Assembly: GCF_022627955.1 (NCBI RefSeq)
Contig: NZ_JABXGD010000004.1
Span: 124,001-188,000 of the forward strand
Reading direction: 5' to 3'
Length of the DNA stretch: 64,000 bases
DNA from: Microbacterium sp. C5A9
GTDB taxonomy: Bacteria > Actinomycetota > Actinomycetes > Actinomycetales > Microbacteriaceae
A model generated the notes under the pieces. The model worked only from the letters and a program-made list of their open reading frames with translations. It did not search any database and was not told the origin of the DNA. Numbering within the stretch: the first letter of the stretch is position 1; each line of letters opens with the position of its first letter. This document shows, in pieces, positions 54,935 through 63,184 of this stretch. The position numbers were made by a program, and so were the translations under genes.

Positions 54935-55525
54935 ATGCGACTGACTGCCGACGCCGACGCCCGACAGTGGATCCCCGTCACCGACTCGCTCGGGTGGAAG
55001 GGGCGACGGCATCGCAAGGCGGCGATCCGGATGCTGCTGGGCCAGGTGAACTCGGCGATGGGCGCGACAGAGCGCCCGGGTTCGAAGCTCGGAGCGTGGG
55101 CCATGAGCCAGGCGACTCCGATGCTGATGCGCCGTGCCGACGGCCGCGTGCTGGTCTGGACGTGGAAGGCAGAACCCGAGCTCGTCGTCGCGATGGCCAC
55201 CGTGCAGGCGCTGACCCCCGAGGTGCGCATCGCGCGGGCCTCGATGCCGATGGACTACGACGACACCCAGTCGTTCACCAGCCGCTGGCTGGGCGCGGGC
55301 GAGAAGCTCGTGGTCGCGATGCCCCCTACGCCCTCTTCCCCTCCGTTCGTCACCTACACGTGGGACACCGGCACCCATCTCGTGACTCTCACGGCGGTGT
55401 GCAGCGACAAGGAGCGTTTCGGCACCCTCGATGGCGCGCTCGACGAGCTGGCCCGCAGCATCCGCGTCGCCGACGAACTCTCCGGCGGCGAATCGCCCGA
55501 GGTGCTGCGACTCGATCCGGCCTGA
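54935..55525 (+). CDS. Conserved protein of unknown function
   Basis: The 196-aa soluble protein starts MRLTADADARQWIPVTDSLGWKGRRHRKAA. It contains no membrane helix and no recognised motif; its middle (VLVWTWKAEPELVVAMATVQAL) and C-terminal half (LDGALDELARSIRVADEL) suggest an alpha/beta fold. TAGCGT lies 6 nt before the ATG. It is followed 52 bp later by the convergent DUF222-HNH gene. Confidence 0.55.
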   Translation: MRLTADADARQWIPVTDSLGWKGRRHRKAAIRMLLGQVNSAMGATERPGSKLGAWAMSQATPMLMRRADGRVLVWTWKAEPELVVAMATVQALTPEVRIARASMPMDYDDTQSFTSRWLGAGEKLVVAMPPTPSSPPFVTYTWDTGTHLVTLTAVCSDKERFGTLDGALDELARSIRVADELSGGESPEVLRLDPA

Positions 55526-55577
55526 CCGTCGCCCTCGCGCTCTCGTGATGCGCGAGGACACTCGGCGCACGCCAGCC

Positions 55578-57149
55578 TCAGATCTCGCCTCGCGCACCCC
55601 GCACCTTCTCTCGTTTCTGGAGGCTGAGTTTCAGGAGGCTGAGTTTCGGTGTGCGCCATCGTTGGTCGGGGTCCCACCACCTCGGCCCGCGGACCTGCGG
55701 GACGCCTCCTTCCATCCGGATGACCCATCCGGATGCGCCGAGCGATCGGTGGTGCCACCAACACAACGGCACACCGTTGTCCGTATGCGTCGGACCACCT
55801 CTGGCATGTTCCGTGACGTGGTGGATCTCGCACCAGGATGCCGGGACATGGCAGCCGGGGATCAGGCACTCCTTGTCGCGAGCGACGATCGCCCGCCGCT
55901 GATGCAGCGTGAACACCCGATCGGTGGTCGTGATGCCGATGATCCGCCCCTCATCGAAAAGGACTCGTTGGATCGTCCCGGCGCAGCCGACGTGCGCGGC
56001 GACCGAGACGGGCACATGTGCACCCGACCCGGGGATTGTCGCCCACCCTCCTGCGCCACCGCTTCGGCTCGTCGATCCGAAGCCGGCAGCGGCGGCACCG
56101 GCGGCCCCCGCGGAATGAGGGGCGAGGTCCGCCGCGTCGACATTCACCACGAGGACGGGTGCGGATCCGCCGAGCGTGGGCATCTCGTGGTGACGGGCGG
56201 CGATGGCGAAGACCATGGCGAGGGCGTCGTGCCGCTTCTGCGCCGCAGTGCGGTCATCGAGCACGCGCCGCGGATCCGAGTTGAACGGATCAGCACCCTC
56301 CGCATCCGCATCCGCATCGTCGGACGCAGGGCTACCGTCGCTCGGGGCGAAATGCACCCCGGGCATGGGCGCCCCCTCGCCTTTGGGGTTGAGGATCGCA
56401 TCCAGGATCAGCTGGAACTGCGCCGCGACCTCCGGGGTCAGATACCCCCGGATCGCATGCACGCCATCCTTCAACCGGCCGATCGTGACGCCCCGACGAC
56501 GCCGCGCTCCCTCATCCTTCGGTTCCTCACCGTCCGGATCGAATATCGACGCGAGATCCTCCGCGAGAGCCGTCAGGTCCTGCGCCGTCGGCGCAGGACC
56601 CGCCACACCCTCGCCACCATCCGAATCGGGTTCGCCATCCGCAACTGAGGCGCCCACGTCGAGGCCGTGGCCTCGCGCGCACCCCGCCAATGCGACATCC
56701 GCCGCCAACCGCTGCTCGACCGTGAGCCGATCCCACACCATTTCGATCGGCCCCGTCGCAGCCAGGAACCCCGTGACCCCGACCACCCCGTCCAGCAGCG
56801 CCAGCCGCATCTCCGACCACCGTGCCGGCATCCGCTCCCCCGCCAGACTCAGAGGTCGCCGCACCAGGTCGACGACCCTGTCGACCCTGCTCGCGGCACG
56901 CACATCCACACGCACGGTGCGCTGCAACAACTCGCGCAGCCCCCGACACCCCGCCGAATGCGGAAAGTCGACTACGTCGCCAGTCGCGACCGTCTCGACG
57001 ATGACCGCTTCGGCACGTCGGAATACCGCCCCCGCACCCTGCAGCACGGTGACCCGCTCCGCATCCGACAACGCCGCGAGCCCGTCATCGGACAGCACTG
57101 CATCGAGGTCGGCGATGACCCGATCCAGAAGCTGTGCAGTGCTGTTCAT
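55578..57149 (-). CDS. DUF222 / HNH endonuclease domain protein (13E12-like)
   Basis: The 523-aa protein has the DUF222 domain through most of its length and a C-terminal HNH nuclease domain with CLIPGCHVPASWCEIHHVTEHARGG followed by NGVPLCWWHHRSLG, which contains the His-Asn-His core and two Cys-x4-Cys zinc pairs. Related proteins form the 13E12 repeat family in mycobacteria and occur in many copies in actinobacterial genomes. Whether they are mobile or defence-related is not established. Two low-complexity linkers (Asp/Ala- and Gly/Ala-rich) interrupt the protein. Confidence 0.88.
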   Translation of the reverse strand: MNSTAQLLDRVIADLDAVLSDDGLAALSDAERVTVLQGAGAVFRRAEAVIVETVATGDVVDFPHSAGCRGLRELLQRTVRVDVRAASRVDRVVDLVRRPLSLAGERMPARWSEMRLALLDGVVGVTGFLAATGPIEMVWDRLTVEQRLAADVALAGCARGHGLDVGASVADGEPDSDGGEGVAGPAPTAQDLTALAEDLASIFDPDGEEPKDEGARRRRGVTIGRLKDGVHAIRGYLTPEVAAQFQLILDAILNPKGEGAPMPGVHFAPSDGSPASDDADADAEGADPFNSDPRRVLDDRTAAQKRHDALAMVFAIAARHHEMPTLGGSAPVLVVNVDAADLAPHSAGAAGAAAAGFGSTSRSGGAGGWATIPGSGAHVPVSVAAHVGCAGTIQRVLFDEGRIIGITTTDRVFTLHQRRAIVARDKECLIPGCHVPASWCEIHHVTEHARGGPTHTDNGVPLCWWHHRSLGASGWVIRMEGGVPQVRGPRWWDPDQRWRTPKLSLLKLSLQKREKVRGARGEI

Positions 57150-57381
57150 ACCCCTGAGTCAACACGCAGGCACCGACATTCACGGCCCGAAATCGCACCC
57201 AATTACCCCAGGTCAAAGCCATATTCCAATCTCTCGATACAGTGCGCTGACGAAGGCAGAGGACTACCGCGAGCAGCATGAGGGGAAGGCGAGGACGGTC
57301 GAGACGATGGGGTCGAGGACGAGAGTGGAGGAGGAGCGTAAAACTAGTGAATACAGGTAACAATGTAGTATCATCACGACC

Positions 57382-57840
57382 ATGGAACCGCTCTTCGTCG
57401 ACCGTCTGCTGCAGATCACCGATCTCTTCCAGCGCGACATGGCCCGCGCCTTCGAGGGCACCGGCCTGACGACGGCCCGTGTGCACCTGCTCTGGGTGCT
57501 GCAGCACGCCGGACCGTCGACGCAGCAGTCCCTGGCCCGGCTCTGCGAGGTCAGCCCGCGCAACATCACCGGGCTCGTCGACGCACTCGAGAAGTCGGGG
57601 CACGTCCGCCGATCTGCCCACCCGACCGATCGACGAGCGGTCCTCGTCGAGCTGACCCCGACCGCCGTCGAGACGATGACGCGGATGCAGGAGGAGCACG
57701 AGCAGCTCAATGCGACGCTTCTGAGCGCGATCGACCCGACAGACCGCCCCGCCGTCGAGCGCGGGCTGTCGGCAGTCGTCGCACATCTGGAGAGTCTCGT
57801 CACGGCGGCCGGAGCCACCGGGCCCGAGGGGGCGCGATGA
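57382..57840 (+). CDS. MarR-family transcriptional regulator
   Basis: The 152-aa regulator has a winged helix-turn-helix (about residues 30-100) with QQSLARLCEVSPRNITGLVDALEKSGHVRRSAHPTDRRAVLVELT, the wing containing the conserved DRR. Its ligand is unknown. TATCAT lies 7 nt before the ATG in an AT-rich patch (57340-57381) that differs from the surrounding DNA and is a good candidate for its own operator. It overlaps the next gene by ATGA, so the two form an operon and the membrane protein is the likely target or partner. Confidence 0.87.
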   Translation: MEPLFVDRLLQITDLFQRDMARAFEGTGLTTARVHLLWVLQHAGPSTQQSLARLCEVSPRNITGLVDALEKSGHVRRSAHPTDRRAVLVELTPTAVETMTRMQEEHEQLNATLLSAIDPTDRPAVERGLSAVVAHLESLVTAAGATGPEGAR

Positions 57841-58493
57841 CCGAGCAGCTGCGGGCGGCCACTCCGCGGCCGACCCGCCTGGCCCGCATCCTCAACGTCC
57901 TCCATCGCGCATGGATCGCGGAGCTCCGCGTCTACTCGAGCATCGCGCGGGCTATCGCCCGTCGTCCGGCGGTCCCGCAGGGCGGCACCGGCATCGGCTA
58001 CCACCGCCCCGTGCTCACGGTGCTGTTCATCTTCATCGGACTCTCGGCGGTCGAGATCCCGATCCTCGACCTCATCGTCCACCGGTGGCCCGCGGTGCGC
58101 ATCACGCTGCTGGTGCTCGGAATCTGGGGCGTCACCTGGATGGTCGGACTGCTCTGTGCGATGCTCATGCGCCCGCACACCGTGGGTCCCGACGGGATCC
58201 GCGTCCGCAGCGGACTCGAACTCGATGTGCCGATCGGCTGGACCGACATCGCGTCGGTGGCGATCAGCCGTCGCGTCGACGAACCCAAACAGCCACGCAT
58301 CACGGGGTCGGAGTACGCCGAGCGGATGCAGGACGAGACCAACATCGAGGTCGAGCTCGAGCGCCCGGTCGAGATCCGGCTGCCCGGCCTCGCGCCGAAG
58401 GGCGGGACGCATCGAGTCGACCGCATCCGGCTCTGGGCCGACGACCCTCGCGCCTTCCTCGACGCCGCCCGGCCGTTCCTGACAGAGCCCTGA
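57837..58493 (+). CDS. Two-helix membrane protein coupled to MarR
   Basis: The 218-aa protein has two central helices (about residues 58-80 and 88-112) and a C-terminal cytoplasmic domain of about 90 residues (GPDGIRVRSGLELDVPIGWTDIASVAI...), which resembles bPH-type or photosystem-like small domains. No motif is decisive. Overlap with the MarR stop codon shows co-translation. It ends immediately next to the stop of the convergent YjbR gene with no gap. Confidence 0.65.
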   Translation: MTEQLRAATPRPTRLARILNVLHRAWIAELRVYSSIARAIARRPAVPQGGTGIGYHRPVLTVLFIFIGLSAVEIPILDLIVHRWPAVRITLLVLGIWGVTWMVGLLCAMLMRPHTVGPDGIRVRSGLELDVPIGWTDIASVAISRRVDEPKQPRITGSEYAERMQDETNIEVELERPVEIRLPGLAPKGGTHRVDRIRLWADDPRAFLDAARPFLTEP

Positions 58494-58904
58494 TCAGTCG
58501 AGCCCGCGCTCCTCGAGCCATCTCTTCGCCACGAGCACCGGGGCCCGCATCAGCCAGGCATCCGCGATGATCTCGGCGAGCCGGTCGCGCTCGACCGCAT
58601 CGAGCTGCACGAGCAGCCCCGGGTAGCCATCGAAGTGCGGAATGGAGAACAGCCCGTTCGGCTCGGCCGCGAGCAGCGCCGCCTTCTCCTCGAGGCTCGC
58701 CACGCGCACGCCGACCACCGGGCCGTCCGGCCAGTCGAGCCCGAGGTCGGCGAGCTGGCGGAGATCCACCTTGCTGGGACCGCGCACCCACACGATCTGG
58801 CCACTCGGCAGGCGCCATGACGGCTCTCCGGTGTGACCGCCGACCTGCTCGGTCACACCGGGGAGAGCGAGAGCGATCTCGCGGACATCGTCGAGGGTGG
58901 CCAT
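58494..58904 (-). CDS. MmcQ/YjbR-family protein
   Basis: The 136-aa product begins MATLDDVREIALALPGVTEQVGG and contains the YjbR features LPSGQIVWVRGPSKVDL, GVRVASLEEKAALLA and HFDGYPGLLVQLDAV. YjbR/CyaY-like proteins may bind DNA, but no function is firmly assigned. The ATG at 58904 is placed by the family N-terminus and a GGAGG 11 nt upstream; the longer open frame has a Cys-rich N-terminal addition that is not conserved. Confidence 0.85.
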   Translation of the reverse strand: MATLDDVREIALALPGVTEQVGGHTGEPSWRLPSGQIVWVRGPSKVDLRQLADLGLDWPDGPVVGVRVASLEEKAALLAAEPNGLFSIPHFDGYPGLLVQLDAVERDRLAEIIADAWLMRAPVLVAKRWLEERGLD

Positions 58905-58980
58905 CCGCCCATCGTCCTCCCCGCGCGGCGACCGCCGCAATGGCACGTTCAGCGCGCGCGGGGCCGGACCGGGATCGCGC

Positions 58981-61974
58981 TCAGCGCACGATGCGCAGCG
59001 TCCGCACCTCGAACGGGCGCAGTCGCAGCTCACCGCCCACGCGCGCGTCGTCCAGAGCGTCTTCGATGAGCGACACCTCGCGGATCTCGGCGTGTGCGAA
59101 CTCCGCCGTGATCGATCCGGTCGCCCGTCGCCCCAGCGCCTCGTAGAGACGCACGATCACGTCGCCGGACCCGTCATCGGCCAGCTTCACGCCCGAGACG
59201 ACGATGCCGTCCCCGTGCACCGACACCAGCGGCTCGACCTCGCGCTCGCCGCGCACGACCGTCGCGGGACTGTTGAGCGCGATGCCCTCGGCCGTCGCGA
59301 TCGCGGCATCCGCCCCGATCACGAAGCCCACCTCGATGGCGTGGTGACCGTGATCGGTGTCGGGGTCGGGGAACCGCGGAGCGCGCAGCAGCGACAGGCG
59401 CACGGTCGTGGCGACCGCGTCATCCGACACCTCGCGCGACGTGTCGTACCCGTAGATCGAGTCGTTCACGAGGGCGACGCCGAAGTCCTGCTCGCGCACC
59501 AGCACGAATCGGTGCATCGAGGTCTCGAACTTCGCCGCCTCCCAGCTCGTGTTCGTGTGCGTCACGCGCGACTGGTAGCCGAACTGCGTCTCGGCCTCGG
59601 TATGCGCGGCCTGGATGTCGAGCGGGAACGCCAGCTTGAGCAGCTTCTCGGTCTCGTGCCAGTCGATGTCGTTGCGCAGCGCCACCGTGCGGGAGCCGGG
59701 AGCGAGGACGATCGTCTGCTCGATCGTCGATTCCGAGAACGACCGGGTGACGGTGACGGTGGCGACACCGTCGATGACCGATGCGTCGATCGAGGCCACC
59801 TCGGTGAGGTCCTCGACGCTGTTGCGGTAGTACTTGTCGATGTCCCACGCGTCCCACATGTTCGGGAAGTCCTGGTGCAGCTGGAACAGGTTCGCCGCGC
59901 GCCCCTCGGCCACGGCCTCCCGACCGGATGCCCTGTCGACCGCCGAGACGATGAGCCCCTCCGCCGAGACCAGCACCGAGACGAGGTCGTTCTCGAGACG
60001 CCAGCCGCCGGCCTCCTCGGTGAGCGAGACGGATGCTGCGGTCGGCGCCTCGACGAAGGCGGCGCCCAGAGAGCGACCCCCTGCGACCGAGTTCGGCACG
60101 AATCGCAGCTCTCGGTCGCCCTGGCCGGCGAGCGATCGACGGGCGGCGTCCGCGAGATCCTGCGCGTCGGAGAGCACACCCGAGAGCACCTCGACGGCCT
60201 CGCGGTGCACCCACGCGATCGAGGTGCCGGGCAGGATGTCGTGGAATTCATGCAGCAGCACGATCTGCCACAGGCGATCGAACTCGGCCTGGGGGTATGC
60301 GGCCCCGGTGCGCACGGCATCCGTCGCCGCCCACAGCTCGGCCTCGACGAGCGCATGCTCGGCCCAGCGGTGCAGGGCCTTCGTGGCGTGCTGGCTGGTC
60401 AGGGTTCCACGGTGCAGCTCGAGGTAGAGCTCGCCGACCCACACGGCCGGGTTCGGGAGTTCGGCTCGTGCCGCGTCGAAGAAGGTGTCGGGGTGCTCCC
60501 ACACGACCTGCGCGCTGCCCTCGAGGTTCTCGAGGCGCGCGGCCTTGCCGGTCATCTCGCGTGTGGTGCCGCCACCGCCGTCACCCCATCCGACCGGGGC
60601 GATCGACCGCGACGTCACGCGGTTCTCCTTGAACTGGCGCGAGGCCTTGGCGACCTCCATGCCGCTGAGCTGCGAGTTGTAGGTGTCCATCGACGGGAAG
60701 TGCGTGAACATCTGCGAACCGTCGATGCCCTCCCACAGGAAGGTGTGGTGCGGGAAGACGTTCTGCTGGTTCCACGAGATCTTCTGCGTGAAGAACCACT
60801 CGAATCCCGCACGGCGCATGAGCTGCGGCAGCGCCGGCGAGTAGCCGAAGCTGTCGGGCAGCCAGACCCCCTTCGACCGGATGCCGAACTCGCGCTCGAA
60901 GAAGCGCTGGCCGAACGAGAACTGACGCACGAGCGATTCGCCCGTGGGCATCACGGTGTCGGACTCGACCCACATGCCGCCCAGCGGAAGGAACCGCCCC
61001 TCGGCGACGGCCGCCTTCACGCGGGCGTAGACCTCGGGGCGATGCTCCTTGATCCAGGCGTACTGCTGGGCGCTCGACATGCCGTAGAGGAAGTCGGGCT
61101 GCTCCTCGATGAGCGTGGTCATCGACGACGTGGTGCGCGCGACCTTGCGGATCGTCTCGCGCACCGGCCACAGCCAGGCCGAGTCGATGTGCGCGTGCCC
61201 GACGGCCGAGATGCGGTGCGCACTCGCCTCGGCGGGGGCGGCCAGGGCATCGGCCAGCTGCGCGCGGGCGGCGGCGGCGGTCTCGGCGATGCGCTGCAGG
61301 TCGAGCACGTCGAGGGCGTCGTCCATCGCCTGCAGGATGCGCATGCGCCGCGGCGCGGTCGCCGGCAGTTCGGCCTGCAGCTCGAACAGCACCTCGAGGT
61401 CGAGGGACAGCTCGAAGACCTCGCGCTCGAACACGGCGAGGTCGATGCGGCGGGTGCGATACAGGGGGTCCGGCGAGGAGGTGCGGATGTCGCCCTCCTG
61501 AGTGGGGAGGAAGGGGTGGTAGTCGAGCAGCACGGGGTTGGCCGCCGCCTCGAGGTAGAGCTCGACCGGCTCATCGCCCTCGGCGGTCTCGGCGATCGGC
61601 ACCCACTGGTTGCGGGGGTTGATGCTCTTGATCGGCGTTCCATCGGCGCGGTAGGCCAGTGCCTCGCACTGGAAGCCGGGCATGTTGATGTCGAACCCGA
61701 GGTCGATCACGGCCTCGACACGGCGGCCGGCCCACTCCGCGGGCACCCGGCCTGTCAGCTTGAACCACGTCGTCGACCAGGCCGGCCCCCACATGCTCGG
61801 CACGGACGCCGGCGTGAACGCGAGCGCCAGTCCTTCGGAGGGGCTGATCGGCTCCCCCGGAAGCTCGTTCACCTCGATCGCCAGCGGCACCGAAGCCGAG
61901 TGGATGGCCGGGCGGATGCGCTCGTCGAGCACGCGCGTGACGCGGCCGACGGTGAGCGAGGTGTCGTCATGCAT
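58981..61974 (-). CDS. GH38 alpha-mannosidase
   Basis: The 997-aa glycosidase has the GH38 zinc and catalytic residues: H260-A-H262-I-D264 in HAHIDSAWLWP, and nucleophile D374 in WLPDSFGYSP, followed by QKISWNQQNVFPHHTFLWEG. The C-terminal half is the usual beta-sandwich. No signal peptide is seen, so it is cytoplasmic and cleaves imported mannosides. The ATG at 61974 has GGAGA upstream. The divergent LacI gene and two operators mark it as the key gene of a sugar-induced unit. Confidence 0.93.
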   Translation of the reverse strand: MHDDTSLTVGRVTRVLDERIRPAIHSASVPLAIEVNELPGEPISPSEGLALAFTPASVPSMWGPAWSTTWFKLTGRVPAEWAGRRVEAVIDLGFDINMPGFQCEALAYRADGTPIKSINPRNQWVPIAETAEGDEPVELYLEAAANPVLLDYHPFLPTQEGDIRTSSPDPLYRTRRIDLAVFEREVFELSLDLEVLFELQAELPATAPRRMRILQAMDDALDVLDLQRIAETAAAARAQLADALAAPAEASAHRISAVGHAHIDSAWLWPVRETIRKVARTTSSMTTLIEEQPDFLYGMSSAQQYAWIKEHRPEVYARVKAAVAEGRFLPLGGMWVESDTVMPTGESLVRQFSFGQRFFEREFGIRSKGVWLPDSFGYSPALPQLMRRAGFEWFFTQKISWNQQNVFPHHTFLWEGIDGSQMFTHFPSMDTYNSQLSGMEVAKASRQFKENRVTSRSIAPVGWGDGGGGTTREMTGKAARLENLEGSAQVVWEHPDTFFDAARAELPNPAVWVGELYLELHRGTLTSQHATKALHRWAEHALVEAELWAATDAVRTGAAYPQAEFDRLWQIVLLHEFHDILPGTSIAWVHREAVEVLSGVLSDAQDLADAARRSLAGQGDRELRFVPNSVAGGRSLGAAFVEAPTAASVSLTEEAGGWRLENDLVSVLVSAEGLIVSAVDRASGREAVAEGRAANLFQLHQDFPNMWDAWDIDKYYRNSVEDLTEVASIDASVIDGVATVTVTRSFSESTIEQTIVLAPGSRTVALRNDIDWHETEKLLKLAFPLDIQAAHTEAETQFGYQSRVTHTNTSWEAAKFETSMHRFVLVREQDFGVALVNDSIYGYDTSREVSDDAVATTVRLSLLRAPRFPDPDTDHGHHAIEVGFVIGADAAIATAEGIALNSPATVVRGEREVEPLVSVHGDGIVVSGVKLADDGSGDVIVRLYEALGRRATGSITAEFAHAEIREVSLIEDALDDARVGGELRLRPFEVRTLRIVR

Positions 61975-62059
61975 GGGTGTGGTTCTCCGGGCTCGACGGT
62001 GAGGGGGGACAGCATCCACCCTCGGCGAGGAGGGGGATGCCGACAATGCTATCGGATTT

Positions 62060-62075
62060 ACTAAAGCGATCTAGT
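62060..62075. promoter_or_regulatory. LacI-type operator 1 of the mannosidase locus
   Basis: ACTAAAGCGATCTAGT is an imperfect 16-bp palindrome with central CG (6 of 8 arm positions). It lies nearer the mannosidase gene. The related second site is 52 bp away, close to five helical turns. Confidence 0.75.
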
Positions 62076-62111
62076 ATCGACCGTCACAGGCCGTCGCGCG
62101 GCTTCCGAGCG

Positions 62112-62127
62112 ACTAAACCGATCAAGT
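62112..62127. promoter_or_regulatory. LacI-type operator 2 overlapping the lacI promoter
   Basis: ACTAAACCGATCAAGT shares ACTAAA-N-CGATC-N-AGT with operator 1. Its last base is the first of TAGGGT (62127-62132), the -10 box of the LacI gene, so binding here should repress the regulator's own transcription. Confidence 0.75.
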
Positions 62128-62139
62128 AGGGTGAGGGCC

Positions 62140-63171
62140 ATGACAACGGGCAAACGCGTGACGATCGCCGACATCGCGCGCATGGCCGGAGTGTCTCCCG
62201 GGGCTGTGTCCTTCGCCCTCAACGGGCGTCCCGGCGTGAGCGAGGAGACCCGTCAGAGGATCCTCTCCATCGTCGAGGAGAACCACTGGCAGCCGAGTTC
62301 CGCCGCGCGGGCACTCGTCGGCGCCCGCGCGAACACCGTCGGCTTCGCGCTCGCTCGACCGGCCCGCTCGCTCGGCTCCGAAGCCTTCTTCACCGACCTC
62401 ATCGCCGGCATCGAGTCCCGATTGTCGGCGAGCAAGGTCAGCCTCCAGCTGCGCCTGGTCTCCGACATCGCCGAGGAGATGGAGGTGCACCGGCAGTGGC
62501 GGTCGTCGAGTCAGGTCGACGGCATCATCCTCATCGACCCGCGCGACGACGATCCGCGCAGCGACCGCATCGCCGCCCTCGACGCACGGGCCGTGATGAT
62601 CGGCTCGAAGCCGTCTCCCGAAGGCGCCGTGCCCAGCGTCTGGATCGCCGACGACGAGGTGGCCGAGACGCTCTTCTCCTACCTCGCCGCGCTCGGACAC
62701 ACCCGCATCGCCTACGTCGCCGGACCCGCCGAGCTCGAGCACACGCGGCTGCGCGCCGAGGTGCTGCACGGCATGGCATCCGACGGCATCGCCGGCGAGG
62801 TGATCACCACCGACTTCTCCCCCGCTCGCGCCTCATCGGTCACGCGGGCGCAGCTCTCGGGGCGCCTGCGCCCCACGGCGATCGTCTACGACAACGACGT
62901 GATGGCGGTGGCGGGCCTCAGGGTCGCGCAGGAGATGGGTCGCTCTGTGCCCCGCGACGTCTCGATCGCCTCGTTCGACGACTCGGTGATCGCCGGGCTC
63001 ATCAACCCCTCGATCACCGCGATGACCCGCGACACGTTCGAACTCGGCGAACAGGCGGCGACCCTGCTGCTGCAGCAGATCGTCGCAGGTGAGAACCTGC
63101 CCAGCGCCCAGGGCCCGACACCGACCCTCAGCGCGCGCGAGAGCACGGCTCCCCCGGCTCCTCCGGCCTGA
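62140..63171 (+). CDS. LacI-family repressor of the mannoside locus
   Basis: The 343-aa repressor has the LacI helix-turn-helix at residues about 6-26 (RVTIADIARMAGVSPGAVSFALNGRPGVSEETRQRI), with the minor-groove hinge helix at RAL about residue 57-60, and a periplasmic-binding-protein-like effector domain. Conserved effector-domain segments IVYDNDVMA and VSIASFDDS are visible. The effector is likely mannose, a mannoside or a mannose disaccharide. ATG at 62140 has TAGGGT 7 nt upstream. It converges with the partial glycosidase gene 13 bp away. Confidence 0.9.
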   Translation: MTTGKRVTIADIARMAGVSPGAVSFALNGRPGVSEETRQRILSIVEENHWQPSSAARALVGARANTVGFALARPARSLGSEAFFTDLIAGIESRLSASKVSLQLRLVSDIAEEMEVHRQWRSSSQVDGIILIDPRDDDPRSDRIAALDARAVMIGSKPSPEGAVPSVWIADDEVAETLFSYLAALGHTRIAYVAGPAELEHTRLRAEVLHGMASDGIAGEVITTDFSPARASSVTRAQLSGRLRPTAIVYDNDVMAVAGLRVAQEMGRSVPRDVSIASFDDSVIAGLINPSITAMTRDTFELGEQAATLLLQQIVAGENLPSAQGPTPTLSARESTAPPAPPA

Positions 63172-63184
63172 GCGACCGGCGCGC

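Noticed and set aside
55578..57149. DUF222-HNH gene as an intact mobile element
   Set aside because: No terminal inverted repeats, target duplication or partner gene are visible. Family members are multi-copy, but a transposition mechanism cannot be supported from this window.
58897..62064. A 1055-codon open frame on the plus strand across the mannosidase
   Set aside because: Antisense to the GH38 gene, no start signal, and composition typical of a shadow frame.
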